A stretch of 64,000 nt of DNA from Anderseniella sp. (GTDB lineage Bacteria; Pseudomonadota; Alphaproteobacteria; Rhizobiales; Aestuariivirgaceae). How positions within the stretch are numbered: position 1 is the stretch's first letter; each line of letters opens with the position of its first letter. Position numbers and translations under genes: made by a program. Location: NCBI GenBank assembly GCA_030626025.1, contig DAOUPT010000006.1, positions 1-64,000 of the forward strand. The letters are read 5' to 3'. This document shows, piece after piece, positions 18,487 to 27,197 of the stretch. A model generated the notes under the pieces. It was not told the origin of the DNA and ran no database searches. It saw only the letters and a list, made by a program, of their open reading frames with translations.

Positions 18487-19883
18487 GACTTGCTGCCTTT
18501 TGGGGACCCGGCCAGGGCATTTTTTGCAATACGGGTCAGGCTTTCCCACGCCGGTCCGGGGAATCTGTGCAGGTCTTGCATAACTTTTTCAAACCCGTCC
18601 ATGAACCAGTCAATGTCACTTTCATTGAAAGTCAGCGGTGGAATGAGCTTTATCGTCGTCATCTTGTTACCAGCCACCTGGGTCAAAATTTTATGGTCCT
18701 GCAGCAGTGGAATAGTGATCGCCTGACAAAACAAATCCTCGTTGATTTTATTGACCGTCGCCCAGGCAGTTTTCAGTTTTAGCGATTTGGGTTTGCCAAA
18801 CTCGATGGCCAGCATCAAACCGCGCCAGCGTACATCGGCAATAAATTCATATTTGTCCTTGAGGGCGAGCAGCCGCTGGCCGAGCAGATCGCCCATTCGG
18901 GCTGCATTTTCAATCAGGTTTTCATCATCAAGAACGCTGAGTGTCGCCAGACCGGCGGTCATGGCAAAATTGGATTTACCGAAAGTTGATGAGTGAACCA
19001 CGGCCCGATCAAGCGATGAAAAGGTCTTGCCAAACACCTTTTCCGTCATCACCACCGCTGCGATTGGCACATAACCACCCGAAAGTGATTTGGACACAAT
19101 GACAACGTCAGGCTTAACGTCTTTCTCGTGATGCAGGGCAATAAATTTGCCGGTGCGGCCGATGCCGCTTTGCACTTCATCGGCGATAAACAGGCTACCA
19201 TGTTCGTGGCACAGCTTTGAAGCTTCAGCCAGAAAGCCTGCTGGTGGCATATTTACGCCCTTGCCCTGTACCGGTTCAATAAAAAATGCCGCCACATCGC
19301 CCTTGGACAGTTCACGCTCCAGGGCCGCAATATCTCCAAGCGGGATTTTGCGCGAGGCAGCCAGATCACCGAAGTTTTCCTTAAAAACCTCACTGCCATT
19401 CATCGCCAAAGCACCGGTGGTCAGGCCGTGAAATGCGCAAGAAGCATAGAGCACGGTATTTCGGCCGGTGGCGCGACGGGCAAATTTGATGGCGGTTTCG
19501 TTGGCCTCAGCCCCGGTCGAGCAAAAATAGACCTTGTTGAGGCCATAGCCGATGCGTTGTTTTAATTCGCGCGCCAGCACACCACACAACACAGGTGTTT
19601 CCATTTGCACCAGACTGGAATAATCGGCCTCGATAAAATCGGTCAGTGCTTTTTGTACAACCGGGTGATTGCGCCCGATATTAAACATGCCATAACCGGC
19701 CAACATGTCGAGATACTTGTCGCCGTTACTGTCAAACAGATAACTGCCCTTGCCGCGCACATAGGTTTTGTCAAATCCGATAATTTTCAACGCTTTGGCA
19801 AATTTCGAATTCACGTGTTCGCCATACATGGCGTTGTCACGCGAGAGGTTTTCCGCCATCAGGGTTTTAATGTCAAAAGGCAT
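18483..19883 (-). CDS. hpnO: Class III aminotransferase HpnO (aminobacteriohopanetriol)
   Basis: A 466-residue PLP-dependent class III aminotransferase. It has the cofactor and fold motifs VYFCSTGAEANETAIKFAR, AFHGLTTGAL, LFIADEVQSGIGRTG and the lysine segment VIVSKSLSGGYVPIA. Inside a hopanoid locus and followed by hpnN and hpnH, this is HpnO, which aminates ribosylhopane-derived aldehyde to give aminobacteriohopanetriol; an ornithine or acetylornithine aminotransferase is the sequence-only alternative. It is the first gene of the reverse operon and is divergent from the padR-type gene. Confidence 0.88.
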   Translation of the reverse strand: MPFDIKTLMAENLSRDNAMYGEHVNSKFAKALKIIGFDKTYVRGKGSYLFDSNGDKYLDMLAGYGMFNIGRNHPVVQKALTDFIEADYSSLVQMETPVLCGVLARELKQRIGYGLNKVYFCSTGAEANETAIKFARRATGRNTVLYASCAFHGLTTGALAMNGSEVFKENFGDLAASRKIPLGDIAALERELSKGDVAAFFIEPVQGKGVNMPPAGFLAEASKLCHEHGSLFIADEVQSGIGRTGKFIALHHEKDVKPDVVIVSKSLSGGYVPIAAVVMTEKVFGKTFSSLDRAVVHSSTFGKSNFAMTAGLATLSVLDDENLIENAARMGDLLGQRLLALKDKYEFIADVRWRGLMLAIEFGKPKSLKLKTAWATVNKINEDLFCQAITIPLLQDHKILTQVAGNKMTTIKLIPPLTFNESDIDWFMDGFEKVMQDLHRFPGPAWESLTRIAKNALAGSPKGSKS

Positions 19884-20007
19884 GAAATAAGCGTCCGCCG
19901 TCAGTTCTGATTATTGCTTTGCCACAGTCGATAGAGGCGAGTGGCATTAGTGCCGTTTTATAGCATTGATTCAAACAATCCACATGTAAAACAGTCACAT
20001 TTTAATC

Positions 20008-20070
20008 ATATGCTTGTTGAGCATATATCTTTTCGATATATGCTTGAATGATATATATCAAAGTGATATA
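20008..20070. promoter_or_regulatory. Cluster of AT-rich dyads, candidate PadR operators
   Basis: Between the divergent hpnO and padR genes are three consecutive dyads: atatgct-tgttg-agcatat (20008-20026), atatatc-ttttc-gatatat (20023-20041) and the perfect 12-mer tgatatatatca (20049-20060), followed by a further half tgatata at 20064. PadR proteins commonly bind AT-rich palindromes in their own promoter, so self-control of padR and the efflux genes is likely. Whether hpnO is also controlled cannot be told. A strong gagg ribosome site (20095-20099) follows before padR. Confidence 0.6.
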
Positions 20071-20106
20071 GAAATATAAGAGAATTTGATCGTAGAGGAA
20101 TTACCC

Positions 20107-20664
20107 ATGAATGTGCGCACATTATGTCTTGGGATTTTGACATTTCAGGAAGCATCGGGATATGAGATCAAAAAGATGGTGGAAGACGAAGTTTTCAGCC
20201 ACTTTATTGATGCCAGTTACGGCTCGATTTATCCTGCTTTAACAAAAATGATGAATGAAGGTCTGGTGTCCGTGCGGGCTGAAGAGCAGGCCGGCAAACC
20301 CGACAAGAAGGTCTACAGCATCAGCCAGACCGGGCGTCAGGAACTTGCCAATGCCCTTGCGGTTGATCCGGCTGAAGACAAGTTTAAATCCGAATTTCTG
20401 TTTCAGGTGATGATGCGCGAATTCCTGCCAAAATCCCACATTGCTGATATTTATGATGCCCAGATGCAGTATCTGCGTGATGAACTCGAGCATATAGAAA
20501 CAAGCGCTTGTAATTGTCCTGCTGGCGTCACTAACCATCAAGGAATGGAATTTGTCGCGGGCTATGGCAAAGCATGCCTTTCTGCCGGGTTGAAATATCT
20601 CGAAGAACACAAACAGGAAATTATTGAACCGGTTGTGGCAAAACTCAAAGCGGTCGAAAGTTAA
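20107..20664 (+). CDS. PadR-family transcriptional regulator
   Basis: A 185-residue regulator with the PadR winged helix at the N-terminus: LGILTFQEASGYEIKKM, the FIDASYGSIYPALTKM recognition region and the wing KPDKKVYSISQTGRQELANAL. A C-terminal region of about 90 residues with helices and a short cysteine pair (SACNCPAG) probably forms the dimer or sensing part (Vir-type C-terminal domain). The ATG at 20107, six bases after gagga, is chosen over the TTG at 20086. It is followed after 11 bases by the efflux adaptor and most likely represses that operon until a ligand binds. Confidence 0.88.
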   Translation: MNVRTLCLGILTFQEASGYEIKKMVEDEVFSHFIDASYGSIYPALTKMMNEGLVSVRAEEQAGKPDKKVYSISQTGRQELANALAVDPAEDKFKSEFLFQVMMREFLPKSHIADIYDAQMQYLRDELEHIETSACNCPAGVTNHQGMEFVAGYGKACLSAGLKYLEEHKQEIIEPVVAKLKAVES

Positions 20665-20675
20665 GGTCTTTTATT

Positions 20676-21767
20676 ATGAAAAGCTCGTATTTGTGGGCAG
20701 GCCTCATCGGCGCGATAATCGTCAGCTGGTTTGTGTCCGGCAATCTTGTCGCCCTCGGTTTGCAGGAAAAACCTGATCAAAAACCGGTTGTGGTGGCATC
20801 GCCAAAGAAAAAAGAAAAACTGTTTAAGGTCGAAGCGCGGTTGTTCGGAGCAAAAATGCGCCAGACCTCTCTCATGGTGCGCGGCCGCACCCAGGTTGAA
20901 AAACAGGTATCGGTTCTCGCGCGCACCACTGGCATTGTTGAGCAAGCTGATTTTGAAGAGGGTGACACGATCAGGACCGGCGATTTGTTATGTCGGCTTG
21001 ATTTGCGTGATCGCAAAGCCCGTCTGGCTCAGGCAAAGGCTCAATTGGCCAGCCGCCAGCGTGACTATGAAGCGGCCCGCCAGTTGTACAAGAAAAAGTT
21101 TGCCTCCGCTGCAAAAATGGCCTCTGATCGCGCCCGTTTCGATGCGGCGTTGGCGGCAGTGGAACAAATCGAACTGGAAATCGGATACACCAACATCAAG
21201 GCCCCGATCAACGGCATAATCACCGGTTTTGAGGGCGAAAAAGGCCAGTTTTTGCAGGCAGGAAAACCCTGCGCCGTTATTTCAGTGTTTAATCCGCTAT
21301 TGGTGGTCATACAGGTTGGTGAGCGTGATATTAACAGCGTAAAGCTAAACCACAAAGCCAGCGCCCGTTTGGTGACCGGCAGCAACGTTACCGGCAAAGT
21401 CAGTTATATTTCTCCCACCGCTGATGTTGCCACCAGAACCTTCAAGATCGAAATATCGGTCAGCAACCCCGATAACAAACTGCGCGACGGCATAACCGCC
21501 GAGGTCTCTCTTCCGCTTGCACCGGTAAAAGCTCATTTGATACCAGCCGGTGTCATCGGTCTTGATGATGATGGCCAGATTGGTGTTCGCACCATAATCG
21601 AGAGCAACAAGGTAAAATTTGTTCCGGTCAAACTGGTTGGTCAAACCCGCAGCGGCACATGGGTGCAAGGCTTGCCGGATGAAGTAACAATCATTATCAC
21701 CGGTCAAGATTATGTGCTTTCGGGCCAAACTGTTGATGTGGTTTTTTCAGCTGAGTCTGCTTCATGA
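20676..21767 (+). CDS. RND efflux periplasmic adaptor (membrane fusion protein)
   Basis: A 363-residue protein with an N-terminal membrane anchor (LWAGLIGAIIVSWFVSGNLVAL) and the adaptor order: lipoyl half (VSVLARTTGIVEQADFEEGDTIRTGDLLCRLD), alpha hairpin (RKARLAQAKAQLASRQRDYEAARQ region), second lipoyl half (ITGFEGEKGQFLQAGKPCAVI), beta barrel and C-terminal beta domain. It links the inner-membrane pump to an outer-membrane channel, which is not in the window. The stop overlaps the permease start (ATGA). Confidence 0.92.
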   Translation: MKSSYLWAGLIGAIIVSWFVSGNLVALGLQEKPDQKPVVVASPKKKEKLFKVEARLFGAKMRQTSLMVRGRTQVEKQVSVLARTTGIVEQADFEEGDTIRTGDLLCRLDLRDRKARLAQAKAQLASRQRDYEAARQLYKKKFASAAKMASDRARFDAALAAVEQIELEIGYTNIKAPINGIITGFEGEKGQFLQAGKPCAVISVFNPLLVVIQVGERDINSVKLNHKASARLVTGSNVTGKVSYISPTADVATRTFKIEISVSNPDNKLRDGITAEVSLPLAPVKAHLIPAGVIGLDDDGQIGVRTIIESNKVKFVPVKLVGQTRSGTWVQGLPDEVTIIITGQDYVLSGQTVDVVFSAESAS

Positions 21768-24700
21768 TCACCGCCCTTGAACAGATTTTACGCCGCCCGC
21801 GGGTGGTGCTGACCATCATGGTGGTGCTGGTGGTTGCCGGTATCGCCAGCTACATTTCCCTGCCCAAGGAAGCCCGTCCCAACATTGAAGTGCCGGTTTA
21901 TTATGTCGCCATCCCGTTGCAGGGGGTATCGCCTGAAGACGCCGAGCGTCTGCTGGTCAAGCCGATGGAAGAAAAACTGCGCGGCCTTGATGGTATCAAG
22001 GAAATTACCGGCATCGCCTCGCAAGGGTTTGCGGCAATTATTGTCGAGTTTGAGGCCGAGATCGATACCCGGAAAGCTTCTCGTGATGTGCGCGAAAAGG
22101 TTGATCTGGCAAAAGCCGAACTACCTTCAGGTGCTGAAGACCCGGTGGTCAGCGAAGTAAACCTCAATCTGTTCCCGACCCTGCTTGTCGCCTTGTCCGG
22201 TGATGTGCCAGAGCGAACCCTGTTTCGCCATGCCAAACAATTGCAGGAACAAATCGAAACAATCCCTTCGGTCCTTGAGGCCAATCTGACCGGCCAGCGT
22301 GAAGAGCTGCTTGAGGTCAATATTGATGAATTGAAGTTGGAAGCCTACAAGGTTTCTCAACTCGAACTGATCACCGCCGTGACCCGCAATAACCGTCTGG
22401 TTGCCGCTGGTGCGATTGATGCCGGCAAGGGGCGTTTCAACGTCAAGGTTCCCGGACTTTTTGCCACCGCACAAGATGTTTTTTCCGTACCGATAAAAGT
22501 CAACGGTGATGCCGTTGTCACTCTCGGTGATATTGCCGATATCAGACGCACCTTCAAGGATGCAACAGGCTATTCGCGCATCAATGGTCGCCCGGCCATT
22601 GCCATTTCGATCGTCAAACGTCTTGGTGAAAACATTGTTGCTACCAATCAGCAGGTCAAGGACATCGTTAAAAAGACCACCGCTGACTGGTCCGACAAGG
22701 TTCACGTTGATTTTGCCCTCGATGAATCGCAAATGATTTTTGAAGTTTTGGGCTCCCTGCAGTCGTCTATCCTGACCGCCATTGCGCTGGTTATGGTGAT
22801 TTGCGTTGCCGCTCTTGGCATGCGCTCGGCATTGATGGTCGGGCTGGCTATTCCGACTTCATTCATGCTCGGATTTTTGATTGTCAACCTGATGGGCAAT
22901 TCGATCAACAACATGCTGATGTTCGGCATGGTGCTGACCGTTGGCATGCTGGTTGATGGTGCTATTGTGATAACCGAATATGCTGATCGAAAAATGTCTG
23001 ATGGCGTCCATCGCAGCGAAGCCTATATTCTGGCCGCCAAGCGCATGTTCTGGCCGGTGGTCTCTTCAACTGCCACAACGCTTGCTGCCTTCCTGCCGAT
23101 GTTATTCTGGCCCGGTGTTACCGGTAAATTCATGTCCAACCTGCCGGTTACAGTGATTATCGTTTTGTCAGCATCGCTGGTTACCGCAATGGTTTTCCTG
23201 CCGGTGATCGGGCGTTATTTCGGCAAGGTCGAAAAGCCCGGTGATGCGAATTTGCATGCGATATCAACCGGTGAAACCGGCAATTTGCGAGATCTTGGCG
23301 GGTTGACCGGCATCTATGTTCGAATGTTGTCGGGTATGATCAAGTTCCCGCTATTTGTCACCACCATCGCGCTCGGCCTAATTGTCACAACCTTTGTCAT
23401 CTTTCCAAAATACAGCAACGGCGTGACGTTTTTTGTTGATACCGAAGTTGATCAGGCCATTGTTTATGTTCGCGCCCGTGGCAACCTTTCCGTTGATGAG
23501 AAACTGCGCCTGACCAGAAAAGTCGAAAACAAACTTCTGTCCATTGATGGCATCGAAACCGTGGCAACGACCGTTGGCGGCGGCGGTGCTGGCGGTCCAA
23601 AGATCGGTAGTGGCGGCGGGCTGGATAAGCCCAAGGATGTTATTGGTCAAATGACCATTGAATTGGGTGATTTTAGCACCCGTCGACGTGGCGCGGTAAT
23701 TTTGCGTGAAGCGCGCCAGAAAACCGCTAACATGGCCGGTCTGATTGTCGAAATCAAAAAACGTGAAGACGGTCCACCGAGCGGCAAGGATATTCGTTTA
23801 CAGGTGCGCGCCAGCGATGCGGTTACCACCAACAAGGTGGCAAAACAGGTGCGGGCTCACCTTGAGAAAAATATCACCGGTCTGGTCGATATTACCGATG
23901 AAACACCGCTGCCCGGTATCGAATGGACATTGGTTGTCGATCGCAAGGAAGCCGGTCGCTATGGCACCGATATATCATCGGTTGGCGCGATTATCCAACT
24001 GGTGACCAATGGTATTCTGGTTGGCACCTATCGCCCCGATGATTCAACCGACGAGGTCGACATTCGGGTCCGCCTGCCCAGAAACGAACGCTCGCTCGAA
24101 CGCATTCAGAATATGCGGATCAGGACCCCCAATGGCATGGTGCCCCTATCCAACTTTGTCACCAGACAGGTAAAACCGGCCGTTGACAGCATTATCCGCA
24201 AAGACGGTCTGGTCTCGGTTTATGTCAAGGCAAATGCCGCTGAAGGTATTGATCCTGATAACAAGATTGCCGAGCTTGACACCTGGCTGAAAGCTCAAAA
24301 CTGGCCGGCTGATGTAAAGTTTCGTTTTCGTGGCGGCGATGAAAACAAAAAGAAAAGCCAGGCCTTTTTAACCAAAGCCATGCTGGCCAGCATCTTTTTG
24401 ATGTTCATTATTCTAGTCACCCAGTTCAATAGTTTTTATCACGCCATGCTCACCCTTTCGACGCTGGTGATGTCGGTTTCTGGGGTTTTGATCGGCATGA
24501 TGGTCACCGGCCAGTCGTTCTCGGTGATTATGACTGGTACTGGTATTATCGCGCTGGCGGGAATTGTCGTTAACAATGCCATCGTACTGATTGATACCTA
24601 TCATGTGCAACTGGGTGAAGGTGTGCCGGTTCGAGAAGCTGTACTGCGCACCGCAGCCCAACGCCTGCGTCCGGTTTTGCTGACCACCATCACCACCATT

Positions 24701-25000
24701 TTCGGCCTGCTACCAATGATCTTCCAGATCAACCTTGGCTGGTTTGAGCGCACCGTGGCTATCGGCTCGCTCAGTTCAAACTGGTGGGTGCAACTGGCCA
24801 CCGCCATCAGTTTTGGTCTGGCCTTTGCAACCTTGCTGACATTGTTCCTGACCCCGGTCTTGCTGGCCGCACCAACTGTGTGGAAAGATATGTTTGTCAG
24901 ACTGTTCCAGCGGTTTAAAAAACAGCCGCAAGCGGCAACAAAACCGGGCAATGACAACAAAAAAGGTCAAGCCGGTACTTTGGTTGAGGCTGCTGAATAG
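21764..25000 (+). CDS. RND efflux permease, AcrB/HAE-like
   Basis: A 1078-residue RND permease with twelve membrane helices in two halves and two large periplasmic domains. The N-terminus (RPRVVLTIMVVLVVAGIASYISLPKEARPNIEVP) and the first porter domain are typical. Helix 4 carries GMLVDGAIVITEYADR, so only one of the two aspartates usual in proton-driven AcrB proteins is present (D-G instead of D-D); helix 10 has GIVVNNAIVLIDTY. A glycine-rich loop GGGGAGGPKIGSGGG lies in the second periplasmic domain. Together with the adaptor and PadR-type gene it forms one operon. Substrate unknown; proximity to hopanoid genes may be coincidental. Confidence 0.93.
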   Translation: MITALEQILRRPRVVLTIMVVLVVAGIASYISLPKEARPNIEVPVYYVAIPLQGVSPEDAERLLVKPMEEKLRGLDGIKEITGIASQGFAAIIVEFEAEIDTRKASRDVREKVDLAKAELPSGAEDPVVSEVNLNLFPTLLVALSGDVPERTLFRHAKQLQEQIETIPSVLEANLTGQREELLEVNIDELKLEAYKVSQLELITAVTRNNRLVAAGAIDAGKGRFNVKVPGLFATAQDVFSVPIKVNGDAVVTLGDIADIRRTFKDATGYSRINGRPAIAISIVKRLGENIVATNQQVKDIVKKTTADWSDKVHVDFALDESQMIFEVLGSLQSSILTAIALVMVICVAALGMRSALMVGLAIPTSFMLGFLIVNLMGNSINNMLMFGMVLTVGMLVDGAIVITEYADRKMSDGVHRSEAYILAAKRMFWPVVSSTATTLAAFLPMLFWPGVTGKFMSNLPVTVIIVLSASLVTAMVFLPVIGRYFGKVEKPGDANLHAISTGETGNLRDLGGLTGIYVRMLSGMIKFPLFVTTIALGLIVTTFVIFPKYSNGVTFFVDTEVDQAIVYVRARGNLSVDEKLRLTRKVENKLLSIDGIETVATTVGGGGAGGPKIGSGGGLDKPKDVIGQMTIELGDFSTRRRGAVILREARQKTANMAGLIVEIKKREDGPPSGKDIRLQVRASDAVTTNKVAKQVRAHLEKNITGLVDITDETPLPGIEWTLVVDRKEAGRYGTDISSVGAIIQLVTNGILVGTYRPDDSTDEVDIRVRLPRNERSLERIQNMRIRTPNGMVPLSNFVTRQVKPAVDSIIRKDGLVSVYVKANAAEGIDPDNKIAELDTWLKAQNWPADVKFRFRGGDENKKKSQAFLTKAMLASIFLMFIILVTQFNSFYHAMLTLSTLVMSVSGVLIGMMVTGQSFSVIMTGTGIIALAGIVVNNAIVLIDTYHVQLGEGVPVREAVLRTAAQRLRPVLLTTITTIFGLLPMIFQINLGWFERTVAIGSLSSNWWVQLATAISFGLAFATLLTLFLTPVLLAAPTVWKDMFVRLFQRFKKQPQAATKPGNDNKKGQAGTLVEAAE

Positions 25001-25082
25001 GGTTGGGCAACATTTGTCGCAAAAATGTGTTATGCTGCACTTTCCAAAACAGTACTTGTTAACAAATACCTGGAGGAAAAAA

Positions 25083-25520
25083 ATGACAGTAGCGAACATC
25101 CTTGGGCATAAATCGGGCGCCGAGCTCATCTCCTGCAAGCCATCTGACAGCATTGAACAGGTTGCCCGACGATTGTCCAAGCACCGGATCGGCGCGGTGT
25201 TTATTGTCGATGATAAAGATGATTTGGTCGGCATCGTTTCAGAACGCGATATCGTCCGCAACATGGCCAGCGATGGCGCAGGAGTGCTCAGCAACACCGC
25301 TGCTGATATTATGACCAGCGAGGTCGTGACCTGTCTGCCAAGCGATACGGTTACCATGCTTATGGGCCTGATGACCGAGAACCGGGTCCGTCACATTCCA
25401 GTGGTGGTTGATGGTAAAATCGAAGGCGTTGTATCTATTGGCGATGTGGTTAAAGCCCGTATTGCCGCCGCTGAACGCGAAGCAGCCGAAATGATGCAAT
25501 ACATATCTTCAGGCGTTTAA
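25083..25520 (+). CDS. CBS-domain pair protein
   Basis: A 145-residue protein made of two CBS domains, with SIEQVARRLSKHRIGAVFIVDD, LVGIVSERDIVR, ADIMTSEVVTCLPSDTV and MTENRVRHIPVVVDGKIEGVVSIGDVVKAR. Stand-alone CBS pairs bind adenine nucleotides and act as energy or redox sensors, but no partner can be named here. The ATG at 25083 follows a strong ggagg site (25072-25076); longer upstream frames run into the permease gene and are not used. A hairpin repeat follows the stop directly. Confidence 0.88.
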   Translation: MTVANILGHKSGAELISCKPSDSIEQVARRLSKHRIGAVFIVDDKDDLVGIVSERDIVRNMASDGAGVLSNTAADIMTSEVVTCLPSDTVTMLMGLMTENRVRHIPVVVDGKIEGVVSIGDVVKARIAAAEREAAEMMQYISSGV

Positions 25521-25521
25521 G

Positions 25522-25566
25522 GCGTGTCTCCCAAAAGTGGACACCGGTTTTGGGGTAAAGACACGC
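25522..25566. repeat. Intergenic hairpin repeat, copy 1
   Basis: An outer stem gcgtgtct/agacacgc (8 bp, perfect) encloses an inner stem cccaaaa/ttttggg (7 bp) and an 11-base loop gtggacaccgg. The same architecture recurs at 61551-61593 with different stem sequences but almost the same loop. The core AAAAGTG...CGGTTTT is one I associate with repeated intergenic elements of rhizobia (from memory). It lies between the convergent CBS and pssA genes and may also stop transcription in both directions. Confidence 0.7.
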
Positions 25567-25579
25567 TTTAAAACAAAGA

Positions 25580-26395
25580 CTAACTACTCTCTTTGAGATC
25601 AGCTTTTTTGTGACGGTTATAGCTGCGCCAGCCGATTGGCAGCATGACCAGATATCCAAGAACGGTCAGTGTTAAAAGCTGCCAGGGGTAGCTGATCAAA
25701 AGGACTGTAAACAATACACTGCCTGCTAAAATTGGCAGCACCAGATCACGGTCAACCCGCTGGCCGAAGCCTTTGCCTGAAAATGTCGGAATTTTGCTGA
25801 TAATCAAAAAGGCGACAAAGGCAACAAACACCAGAATATAAGGTGCGGCAGCTTTGGTGTCGGTAATGATACCCAAAAACCCCAGATACATCGGCAACAT
25901 GACCAACGCAGCACCAGCCGGTGCGGGAACCCCGGTAAAAAATTTAACCGCCCATGCGGGCTTGTCAGGGTCTTCCAGGGCAACATTAAATCGGGCCAGA
26001 CGCAAGGCCATTGCCACCACCAGTGCCAGTGCCACCACCCAGCCGAGATTTTTCAGCGAGTTCAGCGACCACATGTAAATCAACAGGGCAGGTGTTACAC
26101 CAAAATTGACGAAATCTGCCAGTGAATCCAGTTCAGCGCCAAATCGGCTGGCCCCTTTGAGAAGGCGGGCAACCCGGCCGTCAAGTGCATCAAGCACCGT
26201 TGCAACGATAATGGCTGAAACAGCCAACTCAAACCGTCCGTCCATGGCCCAGCGAATGGAAGTAACCCCCAGACATAGCGCCAGCAGCGTAATTGCATTG
26301 GGCAGCAAAAACTTCAACGGAATGGTCTTGAACCGCTTCAGGCGTTGCTGGCGCGGTGTCTCGGTGTCGTTGGATGTATCGTCAAAAGGATCCAT
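25580..26395 (-). CDS. pssA: CDP-diacylglycerol-serine O-phosphatidyltransferase
   Basis: A 271-residue integral membrane CDP-alcohol phosphatidyltransferase making phosphatidylserine. The signature D-G-x2-A-R-x8-G-x3-D-x3-D is seen as ATVLDALDGRVARLLKGASRFGAELDSLADFVNFG, split over the catalytic helices. Six to eight hydrophobic segments follow. The ATG at 26395 (MDPFDDTSND) is used; the longer frame to 26464 would overlap psd by 62 bases. It lies seven bases downstream of psd and the two act in sequence toward phosphatidylethanolamine. Confidence 0.93.
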   Translation of the reverse strand: MDPFDDTSNDTETPRQQRLKRFKTIPLKFLLPNAITLLALCLGVTSIRWAMDGRFELAVSAIIVATVLDALDGRVARLLKGASRFGAELDSLADFVNFGVTPALLIYMWSLNSLKNLGWVVALALVVAMALRLARFNVALEDPDKPAWAVKFFTGVPAPAGAALVMLPMYLGFLGIITDTKAAAPYILVFVAFVAFLIISKIPTFSGKGFGQRVDRDLVLPILAGSVLFTVLLISYPWQLLTLTVLGYLVMLPIGWRSYNRHKKADLKESS

Positions 26396-26402
26396 GTCAG
26401 AC

Positions 26403-27101
26403 CTAACTTGTTCTTCCGGTTCGATGTTTGTGATCGCTTGATATATCGGCGAGAACCGTTTCACCCGCGACCGCTTTCTGACCTACACATACCAGAGCTT
26501 CGTGACCTTTCGGTAAATAGACGTCCACACGACTGCCAAAGCGGATCAAACCAAAGCGTTGACCGGCCAAAAGCTGGTCGCCTTCATTGACAAATTTGAC
26601 AATCCGCCGGGCCACCAGACCGGCAATTTGCACAAAACCGATTTTGATACCGTCTTCGGTTTCTACCGTCAGGGCCTGGCGCTCATTGTGTTCACTGGCT
26701 TTATCGAGCTCGGCATTGATAAATTTCCCGGGAATATAGGAGATTTTATCAATTCTGCCATCAATCGGCGAGCGGTTTACATGCACATCAAAGACATTCA
26801 TGAACACCGAAATCCGCACCGCTTCGTCGTCATCAAGGGCCAGTTCAGGTGGAACCTTGACGGTTTCAATCATGCTGACATGACCATCTGCCGGTGAAAT
26901 GATCAGGCCTTTCTGTATCGGTGTAACCCGCTCGGGGTCGCGAAAAAAGTATACACACCACAAGGTTAAAATGACCCCGATCCAGCCAAACATTTCAGGC
27001 AGCCACAAAAACATCGCCAATGCCAGTGCGGCAAAGATGGCGATAAAGCGGTAACCTTCCTTGTGAATGGGGACAAAGATCGAGGATATGGATTCAATCA
27101 C
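26403..27101 (-). CDS. psd: Phosphatidylserine decarboxylase proenzyme
   Basis: A 232-residue short (archaeal/rhizobial type) Psd. The self-cleavage site that makes the pyruvoyl group is the G-S of [11 protein letters not shown] near the C-terminus; earlier blocks [27 protein letters not shown] and [14 protein letters not shown] are family-typical. The N-terminus has membrane-associated hydrophobic segments ([18 protein letters not shown] and [15 protein letters not shown]). It converts phosphatidylserine to phosphatidylethanolamine and forms an operon with pssA. Confidence 0.95.
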   Translation of the reverse strand: MIESISSIFVPIHKEGYRFIAIFAALALAMFLWLPEMFGWIGVILTLWCVYFFRDPERVTPIQKGLIISPADGHVSMIETVKVPPELALDDDEAVRISVFMNVFDVHVNRSPIDGRIDKISYIPGKFINAELDKASEHNERQALTVETEDGIKIGFVQIAGLVARRIVKFVNEGDQLLAGQRFGLIRFGSRVDVYLPKGHEALVCVGQKAVAGETVLADISSDHKHRTGRTS

Positions 27102-27143
27102 AGCAGATGCTCCTAAGACAAAATATTTCTGGCCTGTTTAACG

Positions 27144-27172
27144 CAAAAACCCCTCCCGGCAAAGGGAAGGGT
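27144..27172 (-). terminator. Rho-independent terminator after ybjQ-like gene
   Basis: On the minus strand the sequence reads cccttccc-tttgcc-gggagggg-ttttt: an eight-pair stem with one G-U, a six-base loop and a T run. It lies just after the stop of the YbjQ-like gene and before psd, so it separates the two transcription units. Confidence 0.8.
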
Positions 27173-27197
27173 CTTTAAATTTGCTATTGCGCCAGCT

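Noticed and set aside
18487-18549. Longer HpnN start within hpnO
   Set aside because: It would overlap hpnO by 67 bases and adds a cysteine/proline-rich tail not seen in HpnN; the GTG at 18486 gives the usual GTGA coupling.
20008-20070. AT-rich dyad cluster as a replication or partition site
   Set aside because: No DnaA boxes, iterons or par genes are near; a PadR gene directly follows, which explains it more simply.
24894-25082. Extension of the CBS protein into the RND permease end
   Set aside because: The CBS fold starts at MTVANILGHKSG with a strong ribosome site; the extension is basic, unrelated to the family and overlaps the permease.
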